Shown piece by piece: positions 12,470 through 13,547 of a stretch of 13,547 nucleotides of DNA; position 1 is the first letter of the stretch, and each line of letters begins with the position of its first letter. This DNA is from Actinomycetes bacterium. GTDB lineage: Bacteria; Actinomycetota; Thermoleophilia; Solirubrobacterales; Solirubrobacteraceae. The stretch is taken from contig JAEZDB010000049.1 in assembly GCA_023429855.1 (NCBI GenBank), positions 1-13,547 of the forward strand. Direction: 5' to 3'. A model generated the notes under the pieces. That model worked only from the letters and a program-made list of their open reading frames with translations. It was not told the DNA's origin and made no database searches. The translations under genes and the position numbers were made by a program.

Positions 12470-13547
12470 TCAAGGACTTGGGTCGACGTAGTAGTTGTCC
12501 TCGCCGAGGAGGACGCCTTCGCCGGCCGGGTCGGGCTTGCCGTCCTTGAGCTGGACGGCGAACGGGTACCGCTCGACGGTGCCGTTGGCGAAGGTCAGCT
12601 GCATCAGGCCGTCTTCGAGGACGGCGTAGGTGCCGTACTGGTCGGGCGGGTAGCTGCCGGCGGCGACGTAGGGCGTGGAGAAGCCGTCGCCGATCGTCGT
12701 GAGGCTGCTGCGGGTCTTGACGAACAGGCCCGTGTCGGACAGCGCCAGTTGGTAGAACCACGTCGAGCAGCCGGTGATGAGGCCGCAGAAGCCGCTGAAG
12801 CCGCGGTGCTCGAGCTTCGCGGTGAACCGCGCGCCGGGGGCGGGGATCAGCAGCTCGGAGAAGTCGAGCTCGTCGAGGACGAGCTTGCCGTCCTTCCAGC
12901 TGCCGCTCACCGGGCCGACCGTCACAGCGCCGGTCGCCTTGTCGTACTTCCAGGGCACGCAGCCTTCGTCGGTCGGCTGGCCCTTGTCGTCGAGCTTGGG
13001 CGCGGCGGCCTTGCAGTCGACGGGCAGGCCGGCGTTCTCGTTGAACCCCCAGTAGGCCCAGCCGTCGGTGGCGAAGTAGACGGCGTGGTTCTCCCAGGCG
13101 TAGTCGGCGCGCGTGCGGGTCGCCCAGAAGTAACGGCCCTTGAGCGGGCCGGTGCTGCCGACCGGGGCCGGGCGGCCGGCTTTGGTGAACAGCCCGACGC
13201 TGCCTTCGGCGCTGAGTTTGCCCTTGCCCGTGGCGCGCAGGCGCACGGTGGCGTCGTCGGCCGCGCCGGCGCCGAGGCGGAACCGGACCTTGACGAGCTT
13301 GCCCTTGCCGGCCTTCAGCGACGACTTCAGCTTGACGACCGAGGGCCGTGCGCTGACGCCCTTGCGCTTCAGCGCTTTGAGCTGCACGCCCTTGGCGGTG
13401 GCCGTGCCGACGTTGGTGACGCGGATCTTCGCGGAGACCCAGCGGCCCCGCTGCACCGTGTCGGGCACGCCGGTGACGCCGATGGCGAGCTTCGCGGCGG
13501 GCGGCGGCGGGGTGACGGGTGCCGGCGTGGTGGCGGGCGGCGAGGGC
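12470..13547 (-). CDS. C-terminal part of a secreted or surface protein with a CARDB-like domain (partial)
   Basis: The frame is open to the right window edge, so the N-terminus and signal peptide are missing; about 358 residues are visible. The first 18 or so are a Pro/Thr/Ala linker typical of extracytoplasmic proteins. Next comes a domain of about 90 residues (VTGVPDTVQRGRWVSAKIRV, then VTNVGTATAKGV) like the CARDB/Ig-like folds of surface proteins, rich in Lys and Val. The C-terminal 230 residues are rich in aromatic residues and Gly (GRYFWATRTRADYAWENHAV and YVAAGSYPPDQYGTYAV) and hold four cysteines, suggesting a beta-rich exported domain. A GTG at 13468 could be mistaken for a start but lies inside the linker/domain sequence. 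It converges on the aminotransferase gene. I do not recognise the C-terminal family; a substrate- or surface-binding role is only a guess. Confidence 0.75.
   Translation of the reverse strand, partial: PSPPATTPAPVTPPPPAAKLAIGVTGVPDTVQRGRWVSAKIRVTNVGTATAKGVQLKALKRKGVSARPSVVKLKSSLKAGKGKLVKVRFRLGAGAADDATVRLRATGKGKLSAEGSVGLFTKAGRPAPVGSTGPLKGRYFWATRTRADYAWENHAVYFATDGWAYWGFNENAGLPVDCKAAAPKLDDKGQPTDEGCVPWKYDKATGAVTVGPVSGSWKDGKLVLDELDFSELLIPAPGARFTAKLEHRGFSGFCGLITGCSTWFYQLALSDTGLFVKTRSSLTTIGDGFSTPYVAAGSYPPDQYGTYAVLEDGLMQLTFANGTVERYPFAVQLKDGKPDPAGEGVLLGEDNYYVDPSP

Noticed and set aside
1..13547. CRISPR arrays, insertion sequences, integrases, rRNA or tRNA genes
   Set aside because: No regularly spaced repeats, transposase or recombinase motifs, or RNA gene signatures were found.

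Overview
The window is very GC-rich and most of its genes end nearly every codon in G or C. Gene content, frequent GTG starts and leaderless-looking promoters (a TAnnnT box 6-8 nt before the start codon at four genes) suggest a high-GC actinobacterium, possibly of the Solirubrobacterales/Thermoleophilia type. The taxon is inferred; no rRNA or phylogenetic marker is present.

Left part (1-6054), native-looking. A probable gene tail (1-264) is followed by a membrane-anchored PQQ-type sugar (glucose/sorbosone) dehydrogenase (290-1501). Next is a four-gene operon: an Fe(III)-binding lipoprotein (1578-2600), a fused two-domain permease (2601-4217), an ATPase (4214-5335) and an AlkD-type DNA glycosylase (5335-6054). 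These genes abut or overlap by 0, 4 and 1 nt. A perfect 23-bp dyad (1538-1560) just upstream is the best candidate operator, probably for an iron-responsive repressor.

Middle part (about 6055-9640), foreign-looking. GC is visibly lower: 60% at 6241-6300 and 53% at 7321-7380, against 80% at 4621-4680. It holds a 39-codon ORF with a strong Shine-Dalgarno (6102-6221), an ECF-like sigma factor (6226-6810) and a single-pass membrane protein (6800-7597). A secreted chymotrypsin-fold serine protease (7594-8916, minus) converges on them, and its stop codon overlaps that of the membrane protein by 2 nt. The ectodomain of the membrane protein can be aligned along its length with the propeptide of the protease. 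I read this as a candidate signalling module: the membrane protein would act as an unusual anti-sigma factor whose sensor is a copy of a protease prodomain, reporting on the adjacent protease or its pro-form. Beyond the protease lies a degraded second copy of the 3' end of alkD (9177-9253, 66/77 identical to 5965-6041), then a start-containing gene fragment whose coding signature fades near 9640. Together these mark the segment as inserted.

Right part (9762-13547), native-looking. It carries msrB (methionine-R-sulfoxide reductase, minus), a divergent atypical SDR/NAD(P)-binding protein, a PLP-dependent class I/II aminotransferase and, convergent with it, the 3' part of a large secreted protein that runs off the window end. 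A perfect 17-bp stem hairpin lies midway between the divergent msrB and SDR promoters.
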